Below are positions 27,215 through 35,580 of a DNA stretch of 64,000 nt, one piece after another; positions within the stretch are counted from its first letter, which is position 1, and each line of letters starts with the position of its first letter. A model generated the notes under the pieces. That model was given only the letters and a program-made list of their open reading frames with translations. It was not told the DNA's origin and did not search any database. The translations under genes and the position numbers were made by a program. Source of the DNA: Mixta hanseatica (GTDB lineage: Bacteria > Pseudomonadota > Gammaproteobacteria > Enterobacterales > Enterobacteriaceae); the NCBI RefSeq assembly GCF_023517775.1, contig NZ_CP082904.1:2604001-2668000 (forward strand). Reading direction: 5' to 3'.

Positions 27215-27472
27215 TTACAGGATCTCCTTGCCCACCGCAGGCGCATTAATCCATTCCCGATCCTCTTCGCTCATTTCGGCGTGCGGATCGCACTGCGCCA
27301 GCAGTTCCTCAAGCGAATAGCGGGGCCGTTTCTGGGGTTCAATAATCAGGCAGCCATTATCAATGGTCATACCCACTTCGCTGTCCGTCGACAGCTCCAG
27401 CGTTTTCAACACGGCGGGAGGAACCGCCAGCATGATGGATCCGCCGACCTTTTTCAGGCGAGTTGTATACAT
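27215..27472 (-). CDS. AbrB/MazE-type antitoxin (ChpS/PemI-like)
   Basis: An 85-residue antitoxin. Residues 1-45 (RLKKVGGSIMLAVPPAVLKTL, EVGMTIDNGCLIIEP) form a swapped-hairpin AbrB/MazE DNA-binding domain. The acidic tail (SLEELLAQCDPHAEMSEEDREW) would wrap the toxin. The start is the ATG behind GGAGGTGC; an upstream extension of 58 codons is not supported. A 16-base palindrome lies just upstream, as expected for autoregulation. Confidence 0.9.
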   Translation of the reverse strand: MYTTRLKKVGGSIMLAVPPAVLKTLELSTDSEVGMTIDNGCLIIEPQKRPRYSLEELLAQCDPHAEMSEEDREWINAPAVGKEIL

Positions 27473-27488
27473 AGAGCACCTCCGAATA

Positions 27489-27504
27489 TTATATTTTAAT
27501 ATAA
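27489..27504. promoter_or_regulatory. palindromic operator of the toxin-antitoxin pair
   Basis: TTATATT-TT-AATATAA is a perfect inverted repeat 17 bases upstream of the antitoxin start, overlapping the likely -10. MazE-type antitoxins bind such AT-rich palindromes. Confidence 0.6.
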
Positions 27505-27819
27505 CATCAACGGCAGGCAGTGCACAATTATCCATCAAATTCATTGTGATTTCCTTAGCGTAATAACGCGTGAAGAAAGCCTTAATCCATCGGAGGACAG
27601 ATCCGGCAGTTTTCAAAGGCGGCATTGCCAGTAAAACAGCGACCATACTGATACATCAGGCGCTCCCTTCAGGTCATGAAGCATTTCGTGCAGGTGGGAG
27701 CTTGGTTCGTGACAAAGAAGCCGATAATAGAAAACTTTTCTTACGGTTCAAAGGATTATGACAAATCAGATAAACGAAATGCGGCGCAGCTTCCGGATCC
27801 GGGCTGCGCCGGAGGAACA
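27505..27819. other. intergenic stretch with a strong hairpin
   Basis: No gene is supported here. GGCGCAGC / GCTGCGCC at 27783-27810 encloses the self-complementary CCGGATCCGG, making a 12-plus bp stem just beyond the stop of the Ner-like remnant. It has no clear U-tract. The rest shows short frames without ribosome sites. Confidence 0.4.
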
Positions 27820-28053
27820 TCAGCGATAGCGTGAAGGCCAGATTTGCTCAGGCGCAACGCCCAGCGCTTCAGCAATCAGCCTTTCGCCTTTGGGCCAGCG
27901 CGGGGCTTTCATTTCCGCAGCGAAATAGTTGATCAGTTCATACAGCAGGCAGCTAAGGTGTTTCTCTATTTCAGAGTAAAAACCTTGCCCTGCCAGCATC
28001 TGCGTCAGGGCGAGGCAGTAGCGACAGAGCTCTGTGCATTCAGGCTCGAAACG
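27820..28053 (-). pseudogene. truncated gene ending in a Ner/Nlp-like DNA-binding tail
   Basis: An open frame of about 77 codons with no start codon. The N-terminal part (ELCRYCLALTQMLAGQGFYSE, then CLLYELINYFAAE) looks like a small prophage protein. The end, PRWPKGERLIAEALGVAPEQ followed by IWPSRYR, is the C-terminal signature of Ner/Nlp (SfsB) regulators of Mu-like phages. The two parts seem joined or the family is a phage protein I do not know. The 5' end is cut where IS3 sequence begins, so it is probably dead. Confidence 0.5.
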
Positions 28054-28055
28054 GG

Positions 28056-28328
28056 GGGAATTTGCGGCGGGCTGACCTGAGACTGGCAGGACAGATTAAA
28101 CAGTTCTGGCTGGAATCGGGATGTGTCTGTGGTTATCGCAAGATCCATCTCGACCTGCGAGATAGCGGGCAACAATGTGGGATTAACCGGGTCTGCCGGC
28201 TGATGAAGCGTGCCGGGATAAAGGCTCAGGTCGGATACCGGAGCCCGCGGGCACGTAAAGGCGAGGCCAGTATCGTGTCGCCCAACAGGCTCCAGCGACA
28301 GTTCAATCCGGATGAGCGTTGGGTAGCC
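28056..28328 (+). pseudogene. IS3-family transposase OrfB fragment
   Basis: About 90 codons (LRLAGQIKQFWLESGCVCGY, RKIHLDLRDSGQQCGINRVC, then RLQRQFNPDERWVA) match the N-terminal HTH-like part of an IS3-group OrfB. Both ends are missing; after RWVA the frame runs into unrelated sequence in front of the Eag gene. Other parts of what may be the same element type lie at 35271-35508, on the far side of the Rhs module. Confidence 0.75.
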
Positions 28329-28383
28329 AGTGTGTATCCCCTGTGGCAAACTTACGTTTTTTCAGGCACAGGGAATCTGCTCA

Positions 28384-28815
28384 ATGTCCGAAAACCACGC
28401 CACCTGTCTGTTCACCGAAGGTCAGGTAACGCTTCCTGACCGGTATCAGGACCGCACAGTTAATGTCTTTACCCTTTCCGGCGAGAACGCCCCCGCATTT
28501 AACATTTCACGAGACACCCTCACTGATGGAGAGGCGCTGCAAGACTATATTGACCGCCAGTTAGCGCTCATGGATAAGCATCTTAAAGGATGGAAACTGT
28601 CTCTGCGCGAAGCCGCCGCGCTGGGGCAAGATACTGTACAGGGTGAATGTATTCATGCCAGTTACCTTCGTGATAACCAGCGGATTTTTCAGCAGCAGGC
28701 CGTCTTTAATACAGCGGCTAAGCATATTCTGGTGTTCACTATGACCCGTACGGGAAAAATCAGGGATACGGACAGCCAGTGCTTTCAGGCACTCCTCGCC
28801 AGCTTTCGGTTTTAG
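28384..28815 (+). CDS. Eag-type T6SS effector chaperone (DUF1795)
   Basis: A 143-residue DUF1795 (DcrB/EagR-like) protein without a signal peptide. It has the family core VNVFTLSGENAPAFNISRDTL near residue 25, and YIDRQLALMDKHLKGWKLS. Eag chaperones bind and shield the N-terminal transmembrane segments of type VI Rhs effectors before loading on VgrG. The gene lies 31 bases before an Rhs gene whose N-terminus has exactly such segments, so the pairing is convincing. It starts just inside the region where IS3 debris ends. Confidence 0.85.
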   Translation: MSENHATCLFTEGQVTLPDRYQDRTVNVFTLSGENAPAFNISRDTLTDGEALQDYIDRQLALMDKHLKGWKLSLREAAALGQDTVQGECIHASYLRDNQRIFQQQAVFNTAAKHILVFTMTRTGKIRDTDSQCFQALLASFRF

Positions 28816-28846
28816 GTTTAACACTTAACAATCAAGGAACGTTGTT

Positions 28847-31800
28847 ATGTTTGAAGCAGCACGCGTGGGGGATGACATCGGCCACTCCCATGGTCTGGCA
28901 GGGATGATTGCCGGAACGCTTGTCGGTGGACTGATTACGGCGGCGGGTGGTATCGCCGCAGGTGCGCTTATGGTGGTCGGTATCGGTGCGTCCTGTCTGG
29001 GGATTGGCGTGCTTCTGGTCGGGGCCAGCCTGGCGGTGGGTTATCTGACAGGCGAACTGGCAACGAAGGCCAGGGACAGCATGGCGGATGCCGGGGCCGC
29101 CAGTATGGAGAAGGAAGGCGTTATCGCCACCGGCTCGCATAACGTATTCATTAATGGCAGACCTGCCGCCATTGCCACTAACAGCATGGTGGAATGCACC
29201 AGGGACGGTGGCTCCCAGCAGATGACCGAAGGCTCCTCACGTGTCTTTATTAACGGCATGCCTGCTGCCCGCATCGGTGACCAGACCACCTGTGGCGGAA
29301 AGGTCATGACCGGTTCCGCAGATGTGATTATCGGCGGTGAGCCGGAACAGACACTGCCGATACAGTCAGAAGTTCCGGAGTGGCTCTATAAAGCATCTGA
29401 CCTGACGCTGTTGTTTGCCGGACTGCTCGGTGGAGCGGGCGGCGCCGCAGGCAAAGTCGGTGCGCTGGCTAAGCTGTTCAGTAAAATTCCGGGCATCAAC
29501 AAACTGGCCCGCGTCGCCTGCCGCGCTGGCGTGCTGATGACCAGTGCCGCCGCCGTGGGGATTATCGCCCGCCCGGTGGATATTGTCAGCGGCCAGAAGT
29601 TTCTCTCCGGTGATGATGAGCTGGACTTTGTATTACCGTCCCGTCTGCCGGTTGTCTGGCAGCGTTACTGGCGCAGTGGGAATCCCGGCGACAGCGTGCT
29701 GGGCCGTGGCTGGTCACTTTTCTGGGAAACCCGGCTTGAAAAATATCAGGGCGGGCTGGTATGGCGTGCGCCATCGGGAGATTACGTCTCCTTCCCGCCG
29801 GTGCCGAAAGGTCAGCGAACCTTCTGTGAACCGGAGAAGCGCTGGCTGGAACACCATCAGGACGACAGCTGGTCAGTGTATGACATCAGCGGCGAGCGCT
29901 GGCATTACTCATCTCTGCGGGACAGTTCTCCTGCCCTGCCGCTGCGACTCACCGAGCCCTGCGGTAACGACATTGTATTTGCGTGGAACGATGACAACAC
30001 GCTGCATTCACTCACCGACAGCGCCGGGCAGCGCGTGGTATGCCGCTACACAACTGTATGCGGACAGGTTCGCCTGACCGGGGCCTGGCTGGATGATGAA
30101 GTCTGCCTGGTCCGCTACAACTACGATGATAAGGCCCGGCTGCTCACCGTAACCGGGCGCGGTGAGCAAATTCGCCGCCGTTTCAGCTGGTATGACGACG
30201 GGGACGGTACGGATTTACTGCGCAGCCATGAGGACAGCAACGGGCTTCTGAATGAATACCTGTGGCGGAACATTGATGGTCTGCCGCGCGTGGTGGCATA
30301 CCGCAACAGCGCAGGTGAGCAGCTTAATATTGATTACGATTTTGAAAACGGCACCCGCCGTGCCACCCGCGACGATAGCGTTCAGGCACACTGGCTGGTT
30401 GACGACGATGATAATGTTGCACGTTTCACAGATTATGACGGTCGCCAGTCCAGCTTTGTTTACCGCCACGGTGAACTGTGCGACATCATCCTGCCTGACG
30501 GAGCCATGCGGCGCAGCCAGTGGGACCGTTATGGTCGTCTGATAACCGAAACCGACCCGGCGGGCCGCACCACCCGCTACCACTGGTTCCGCAGCACAGA
30601 CCGTATTGCACAGACCCTTTACCCGGACGGAGCAGCGACGCGGGCCACTTACGACCTGAAAGGTCGCCTGTTGTCGGAAACCGATGCGCTGACTCACACC
30701 ACCACGTACCACTATCCTGATGAAGAAGAAACGCTGCCGGAACGTATTACCGACGCCAGTGGTGGTGACGTGCTGCTGGAATGGAACCGTCAGGGGCTGC
30801 TGACGCAACGCACCGACTGCTCCGGCAGCGTGGCCCGCTTTACGTATGACCGCTTCGGTCAGCTCCTGAGCAGTGAAGACGCAGAAGGCAACATCACCCA
30901 AAGGGAATGGAACCTTGCAGGCCAGCTCACCGCCGTTATTCGTGCCGATGGCAGTCAGGAAACGCTGCTGTGGAACGAACACGGACAACTCACCGCCTGG
31001 CGTGACCCGCTGGAAAGCGACGTGCTCTGGACGTACAACCGTCTGGGGCAACCGCTCAGTCAGACCGGCCGCAACGGTATCATGCGCCGCTTGCACTACG
31101 ATGCACGAGGCAATTTGCTGCGTCTGGAAAACGGCAACGGCGGTGAGTACCGGTTTACGTATGACCCGACAGGCCGCCCGTTGAGCGAAGTCCGCCCGGA
31201 CGGCACATCCCGGAAGATGGCATGGAACGAACGGGGGCAGCTCACTTCCCTGCTGGAAAGCGGCAGACCAGACGACGATGGCGGCATCCCACGACGCGCT
31301 CAGCAGTTCTGCTATGACAGCAGCGGCCTGCTGACTACCCGAACAACCCGCGATGCTCAGTACCATTACCGGCGTGACAACCGCGGGCAGCTTACCGCTC
31401 TGGAGCGCACGCCAACCGCAGCGGGCATGGCGCTGGGTATTGAAGAGGACAAAATTCAGTTTACATTTGACGCGGCAGGAAGCCTGCTCGCTGAACAGGG
31501 TGTGAACGGTGAGCTGCATTATGCGTATGACGTTCTGGGTAATCTCACCGCGCTGACCCTGCCCGACGGGCAGCAGATAAGCTGGCTGCACTACGGCTCC
31601 GGTCACGTCAGTGCCATCCGCTTCGGTCAGCAAATCATCTCTGAATTTACCCGCGACCGCCTGCACCGGGAGGTTTCACGCACTCAGGGAACCCGTGAAC
31701 AGACCCGCCAGTATGACAGTCTGGGCAGGCGTACCCGGCAATGCAGTATACGCGGCTTAGCGCCTGACCTGCCGGAACAGGCAATCTTCGAACGCGCCTT

Positions 31801-33133
31801 CAGCTACACCGGGCGGGGAGAACTGTCTGACGTCAGTGACACACTGCGTGGCAACACGATTTATGGTTATGATGAGGAAGGTCGTCTTCTCAGGCACTAC
31901 GAATCCCATCCGGGCCACAACACCAGGACGTTCCGCTACGACGCTGCGGATAACCTGCTGCCGGACGATGGCCTGCCTGCCCGGCCACTGACGGATAACC
32001 GCCTCACGCACTGGCAGAACCTGTTTATGAAATACGACGGGTGGGGCAACCTGATCAGTCGCCGCAGCGGCCTGTATGAACAGCATTATGAATATGACGC
32101 GGAAAACCGGCTGATAACAGCAGAGGGCCATGGCCCGGAAGGCCGCTTCACGGCGCACTACCATTATGATGGCCTCGGACGTCGCATTCGTAAAAACGTC
32201 ACCACGCAGCGCGGCACCGCTGTAACCCGTTTCCTGTGGCAGGGCTACAGACTGTTGCAGGAACAGCAGCAGAACGGCCAGTGTCAGACATATGTTTACG
32301 ACCCGAACGAAGCATACAGCCCGCTGGCGCGTGTTGACCATTTGCGTGATGAAAATAGCGGAGAGATGCTCTGGTTCAGCACCGATCTGAACGGTGCACC
32401 GCTGGAGGTCACGGACGGATACGGCGAACTGCGCTGGAGCGGACGCTACGGGAGTTTTGGTGAGGTCGCCCGACAGACGGAAGGCTTCTGCCGTCTGGCG
32501 CGACAAACCGCCCTGCATCACCAGCCGCTGCGCTACGCCGGGCAGTACGCTGACAGTGAAACCGGCCTGCATTATAATCTGTTCCGGTATTACGATCCGC
32601 AGACTGGACGCTTTATAGTGCAGGACCCGATAGGGTTGCTTGGCGGGTTGAACCAGTATGCTTATGCGCCGAATCCGCTGACGTGGATCGACCCGCTTGG
32701 GTTGAGTAAATGTTCAAGTAATGGCCGCCCAGATCCTTATCAAGGTGCAAAAGATGCTTCTGCGTATCTACGTTCAATGGGAGTAAGTAGAGCCCAGAGA
32801 AAACAAATTATCAATTCCTTCGATTTGGAAACAATATCGGTACAAAAAGCTGGTAATAATCAATTTGGGACTCGATTCCATGATTATGGAAAAACCGCCA
32901 GACCAGAAGGACAATATGTTTTTGAAACCTTTACTCCTCAAACGAATAGAGCTGGTCTTGCATTACCGCCTGAATGGAATGGTATGACAGGAATTAAACA
33001 ATGGCAGATAAAACCTGGTACAAAAATGATTAGAGGTAGAGCTGCACCACAATTTGAGTATGGTTCTCAATACAGTGGCGGAGCAGAACAAATTTTTGCT
33101 TTACAGCCTTGGAAATATGGTTCTTTATTATGA
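28847..33133 (+). CDS. T6SS PAAR-Rhs effector with TNT-like C-terminal toxin
   Basis: A 1428-residue Rhs effector. A prePAAR motif (AARVGDD, residues 4-10) precedes two transmembrane segments (about 17-67). A PAAR spike domain with GSHNVFINGRPAA and GSSRVFINGMPAARIGDQTTC follows (about 93-165), then further hydrophobic stretches near 186-245. The YD-repeat shell (DxxGR, YDxxGRL repeats) runs to about 1255. The core closes at the autoproteolysis segment DPIGLLGGLNQYAYAPNPLT with WIDPLGL (1259-1286). The 142-residue tip is AT-rich and unlike the core. Its NRAGLALPPEW, KPGTKMIRGRAAP and GGAEQIF resemble TNT NAD+ glycohydrolases, with the Gln of GGxxQ where TNT has a key Gln. Tip activity is inferred. 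Confidence 0.85.
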   Translation: MFEAARVGDDIGHSHGLAGMIAGTLVGGLITAAGGIAAGALMVVGIGASCLGIGVLLVGASLAVGYLTGELATKARDSMADAGAASMEKEGVIATGSHNVFINGRPAAIATNSMVECTRDGGSQQMTEGSSRVFINGMPAARIGDQTTCGGKVMTGSADVIIGGEPEQTLPIQSEVPEWLYKASDLTLLFAGLLGGAGGAAGKVGALAKLFSKIPGINKLARVACRAGVLMTSAAAVGIIARPVDIVSGQKFLSGDDELDFVLPSRLPVVWQRYWRSGNPGDSVLGRGWSLFWETRLEKYQGGLVWRAPSGDYVSFPPVPKGQRTFCEPEKRWLEHHQDDSWSVYDISGERWHYSSLRDSSPALPLRLTEPCGNDIVFAWNDDNTLHSLTDSAGQRVVCRYTTVCGQVRLTGAWLDDEVCLVRYNYDDKARLLTVTGRGEQIRRRFSWYDDGDGTDLLRSHEDSNGLLNEYLWRNIDGLPRVVAYRNSAGEQLNIDYDFENGTRRATRDDSVQAHWLVDDDDNVARFTDYDGRQSSFVYRHGELCDIILPDGAMRRSQWDRYGRLITETDPAGRTTRYHWFRSTDRIAQTLYPDGAATRATYDLKGRLLSETDALTHTTTYHYPDEEETLPERITDASGGDVLLEWNRQGLLTQRTDCSGSVARFTYDRFGQLLSSEDAEGNITQREWNLAGQLTAVIRADGSQETLLWNEHGQLTAWRDPLESDVLWTYNRLGQPLSQTGRNGIMRRLHYDARGNLLRLENGNGGEYRFTYDPTGRPLSEVRPDGTSRKMAWNERGQLTSLLESGRPDDDGGIPRRAQQFCYDSSGLLTTRTTRDAQYHYRRDNRGQLTALERTPTAAGMALGIEEDKIQFTFDAAGSLLAEQGVNGELHYAYDVLGNLTALTLPDGQQISWLHYGSGHVSAIRFGQQIISEFTRDRLHREVSRTQGTREQTRQYDSLGRRTRQCSIRGLAPDLPEQAIFERAFSYTGRGELSDVSDTLRGNTIYGYDEEGRLLRHYESHPGHNTRTFRYDAADNLLPDDGLPARPLTDNRLTHWQNLFMKYDGWGNLISRRSGLYEQHYEYDAENRLITAEGHGPEGRFTAHYHYDGLGRRIRKNVTTQRGTAVTRFLWQGYRLLQEQQQNGQCQTYVYDPNEAYSPLARVDHLRDENSGEMLWFSTDLNGAPLEVTDGYGELRWSGRYGSFGEVARQTEGFCRLARQTALHHQPLRYAGQYADSETGLHYNLFRYYDPQTGRFIVQDPIGLLGGLNQYAYAPNPLTWIDPLGLSKCSSNGRPDPYQGAKDASAYLRSMGVSRAQRKQIINSFDLETISVQKAGNNQFGTRFHDYGKTARPEGQYVFETFTPQTNRAGLALPPEWNGMTGIKQWQIKPGTKMIRGRAAPQFEYGSQYSGGAEQIFALQPWKYGSLL

Positions 33134-33399
33134 CTTCTTCTCTCGAATTATCATTAAGTAGCGCGCTAAAAAAAGTCATTGACGCTATTGGTCGGCATGA
33201 GCGTAATGAAGCAGCACCACTTTCTATACAGTTATTGGTTCAGGTAAAAAAAGAGCTGGAAGAAATGATTAAGGTGATGAATCCTAATATTTATATGCCG
33301 GGATATCCTCGTTTTATTTTAGATTGGCCAGACGCCGATGGGTTGATAGAGGAACTAATTAATGTCTCCTATCAATATGAGAAGATAAGGAAGAAATAA
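33130..33399 (+). CDS. predicted immunity protein of the Rhs toxin
   Basis: An 89-residue cytosolic protein whose ATG overlaps the Rhs stop (ATGA), the normal place for a cognate immunity gene. It is helical at the start (LSLSSALKKVIDAIGRHERN), then has MNPNIYMPGYPRFILDWPD. Low G+C like the toxin tip, so tip and immunity were acquired together. The ORF also opens seven codons earlier inside rhs, but the overlap start is more likely. No family name is certain; position is the main evidence. Confidence 0.75.
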   Translation: MTSSLELSLSSALKKVIDAIGRHERNEAAPLSIQLLVQVKKELEEMIKVMNPNIYMPGYPRFILDWPDADGLIEELINVSYQYEKIRKK

Positions 33400-33404
33400 A
33401 AATA

Positions 33405-33442
33405 GCCGGAAGTGATTTTAACGATCCTTCCGGCTTCATTTT
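33405..33442 (+). terminator. terminator after the Rhs immunity gene
   Basis: GCCGGAAG / CTTCCGGC stem with a 14-base loop followed by TTCATTTT, six bases after the immunity stop. Confidence 0.65.
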
Positions 33443-33465
33443 ATATGTTGCTCTGTCGCAGTTAT

Positions 33466-33747
33466 TTACTGATTCATTATCCCCGCCAGATCCAGTCCGC
33501 CGGGAAAGCGGTTAAGCCAGTCGGCGGCGGCACGTTCATCAAACGGTTCCCGGCTTAATCCTTCCAGACAGCGCCACAGCTCCCGAATATCCTGCACGGT
33601 GATGACGATGCAGCCCGGCATCACACGCAGCTTGAGCGGCTGCCCGGTGCCGAACCCGGCTTCCTGTAGCCACTTGCCGCTGATATTGATGGCGGGTGTG
33701 GAGGTGTCGCCCCTGTTGGGTCGATAGCCGACACGCTGATAGCGCTT
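33466..33747 (-). pseudogene. SymE-like toxin gene, 5' truncated
   Basis: On the minus strand about 94 codons read RYQRVGYRPNRG, TPAINISGKWLQEAGFGTGQ, LKLRVMPGCIVITVQD and end at a TAA. This is the AbrB-fold core of the SymE family (compare PAITLKGQWLEAAGFATG...MEGCIVLTAQ in E. coli SymE). In-frame stop TAA precedes it and the N-terminus and start are missing. SymE-like genes often accompany rhs loci in enterobacteria. It is interrupted at the junction with the AHH remnant. Confidence 0.7.
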
Positions 33748-33795
33748 ATTTTATCTAATTCACGTGATGTCAGAATGCATTGATTAAGAAGAAAA

Positions 33796-34029
33796 ATGAA
33801 TCGCTTAGGGATTGATATCAATAACGCTGAGAATGGTATTTTCTTACCTACGAGTAATAAGATTAAATTAGCCTCAGAAACTATAATGCCTGCACACTCA
33901 AAAATACATACAGAAGTTTATAAACAAGAAACTTTCGATAGGTTAAAAAATGTTACTACTAAGGGTGCATTTATAGATGCGCTTGAAGATATATATATAG
34001 AATTTTCAAGGAATTCCTTCCCATTTTAA
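33796..34029 (+). pseudogene. orphan AHH-type nuclease toxin tip
   Basis: A 77-codon frame: NRLGIDINNAENGIFLP near the start and AHSKIHTEVYKQETFDRL in the middle. This is the second half of the AHH/HNH nuclease domain found at the end of Rhs and other polymorphic toxins (pattern GIDINxAxNGxxLP...HxxxHxxY). The first half with the AHH triad is absent, an in-frame TGA lies five codons before the ATG, and there is no Rhs core in front. It is a discarded toxin tip. Its immunity gene seems lost, as an IS starts 17 bases later. Confidence 0.65.
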
Positions 34030-34117
34030 TAGGTAGGTTTTATGATTGACCTGCTCCCCGTTGATTAGTACACCCCGATGTTAGTAATGTCTTCATAAGC
34101 CACATGAGGACACCCCT

Positions 34118-34381
34118 ATGAAGAAGCGTTTTTCCGACGAACAGATTATCAGTATTCTCCGCGAGGCCGAAGCCGGGGTTTCTGCCCGTGAGCTCTGCCG
34201 CAAGCACGCCATTTCCGACGCCTCCTTTTACACGTGGCGCAAGAAGTATGGCGGTATGGAAGTACCCGAGGTTAAGCGCCTTAAGTCGCCTGAGGAAGAG
34301 AACGCCAGACTCAAGAAGCTGCTTGCCGAAGCCATGCTGGATAAGGAGGCACTACAGGTGGCTCTGGGGCGAAAGTACTGA
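34118..34381 (+). CDS. IS3-family transposase OrfA
   Basis: An 87-residue OrfA: helix-turn-helix near residues 5-43 (RFSDEQIISILREAEAG, then RELCRKHAISDASFYTWRKK) and a leucine-zipper-like coiled coil near 55-80 (EENARLKKLLAEAMLDKEAL). It is intact. OrfB overlaps its end in another frame and is normally reached by programmed -1 frameshifting. Confidence 0.9.
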   Translation: MKKRFSDEQIISILREAEAGVSARELCRKHAISDASFYTWRKKYGGMEVPEVKRLKSPEEENARLKKLLAEAMLDKEALQVALGRKY

Positions 34382-35237
34382 CGACAGACCAGAAGCGGGA
34401 AGCCGTGATGTTAATGTGTGATGCGACCGGTCTGTCGCAACGTCGTACCTGCGGGCTCACAGGCTTGTCCCTGTCGACCTGCCGCTATGACGCCCGGCGT
34501 CCAGCTGCTGATGCTCATTTATCAGGGCGCATCTCTGAGCTGGCACTGGAGCGCAGGCGTTTTGGCTATCGCCGCATCTGGCAGTTACTGCGCCGTGAAG
34601 GGTTCCATGTTAATCACAAGCGCGTGTACCGCCTTTATCATCTGAGGGAGCTGGGTGTAAACGCAGACGACGTCGTAAAGGGCTGGCAACAGAACGTCTG
34701 CCGCTGCTTCGCCCGGCAGCGCCCAATCTGACCTGGTCGATGGATTTCGTCATGGACGCACTGGCTACAGGTCGCAGGATCAAGTGCCTTACCTGCGTCG
34801 ATGACTTCACGAAGGAATGCCTGACTGTCATCGTTGCCTTTGGGATTTCAGGCGTGCAGGTCACGCGTATTCTGGACAGCATTGCACTGTTTCGCGGCTA
34901 TCCGGCGACGATAAGAACTGACCAGGGGCCGGAGTTTACCTGTAGAGCACTTGACCAGTGGGCCTTTGAGCATGGCGTGGAGCTGCGGCTTATTCAGCCC
35001 GGCAAGCCGACCCAGAACGGATTTATTGAGAGTTTTAACGGTCGCTTTCGCGATGAATGCCTGAATGAACACTGGTTCAACGACGTCAGTAATGCCAGAA
35101 AAATCATCAGTGAATGGCGTCAGGATTATAACGAGTGCCGCCCGCACTCCACGCTGAATTATCAGACGCCGTCTGAATTTGCGGCGGCCTGGCGAAAGGG
35201 TAATTCTAATAGTGAAGGATCCGACATTACTAACTGA
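34375..35237 (+). pseudogene. IS3-family transposase OrfB, frameshifted
   Basis: The integrase-core transposase is present in two frames. The first part runs to [11 protein letters not shown]. The second resumes with [22 protein letters not shown] and carries the DDE residues: [20 protein letters not shown] and the glutamate in [20 protein letters not shown]. The frame is lost near 34661 where GTAAACGC stands for an expected GTAAAGCGC, a one-base deletion. All catalytic residues are otherwise intact, so the inactivation is recent (or a sequencing error). Confidence 0.85.
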
Positions 35238-35270
35238 GCGTTGTATCTAATCCCGGGGGCAGGTCAGTCA

Positions 35271-35375
35271 GAATATAACTGTGAACGCCCGCATGAATCA
35301 CTGAACAATATGACACCGGAGGAATACCGACAACACCATTATTTGGCCGGGATCTCAAAAAGTGCCTGGAACTAA
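35271..35375 (+). pseudogene. IS3-family OrfB C-terminal fragment
   Basis: Thirty-four codons reading EYNCERPHESLNNMTPEEYR then HHYLAGISKSAWN and a stop: the typical end of an IS3-group OrfB. This element type differs from the intact IS to its left. Confidence 0.8.
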
Positions 35376-35385
35376 AACGGGTCTA

Positions 35386-35508
35386 CTTACACGTGTACTC
35401 GACAGGATCGCGGCAAACCGTGGCTATCCGGTCATGCTGCGCATGGATAATGGTCCGGAATTTATCTCTCTGGCGCTGGCTGAATGGGCTGAGAGGCACG
35501 CAGTATAA
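35386..35508 (+). pseudogene. IS3-family OrfB internal fragment
   Basis: About 40 codons (RVLDRIAANRGYPVMLRMDN then GPEFISLALAEWAERHAV) come from the middle of an IS3-group OrfB, around the second catalytic aspartate. It follows the C-terminal fragment, so the pieces are in the wrong order and the region has been rearranged at least twice. Confidence 0.75.
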
Positions 35509-35560
35509 ACTAGATCAATCAGTGCAGAAATATATAGATTCTGGACACCTGAGAGAATAA
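35507..35560 (+). pseudogene. tail of a lost toxin gene
   Basis: Seventeen codons (KLDQSVQKYIDSGHLRE, stop) run up to 20 bases before the immunity-like gene. Low G+C and the position in front of an immunity gene suggest the last residues of a displaced Rhs-type toxin tip. The stretch is short, so this is tentative. Confidence 0.4.
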
Positions 35561-35580
35561 AAAAATCAAAGGAAAATCTT

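Larger units (their letters stand above)
34047..35266 (+). mobile_element. IS3-family insertion sequence, about 1.22 kb
   Basis: Terminal inverted repeats begin TGACCTGCTCCCC on the left and TGACCTGCCCCCG on the right (reverse complement); farther in both ends share GTTAGTAATGTC. Two overlapping transposase frames in the IS407/IS2-like style fill it. I see no target duplication: the flanks are ATGAT and GTCAG. So either the ends recombined after insertion or the neighbouring IS debris was joined later. The OrfB frame is broken, so it cannot move by itself. Confidence 0.85.

Noticed and set aside
30215..31666. A 483-codon open frame on the minus strand inside rhs
   Set aside because: It is antisense to the YD-repeat coding sequence; its length follows from the G+C-rich codon pattern and it shows no family motif or ribosome site.
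34041..35271. Target-site duplication around the intact IS
   Set aside because: Bases outside the inverted repeats (ATGAT and GTCAG) do not match at three to five bases.
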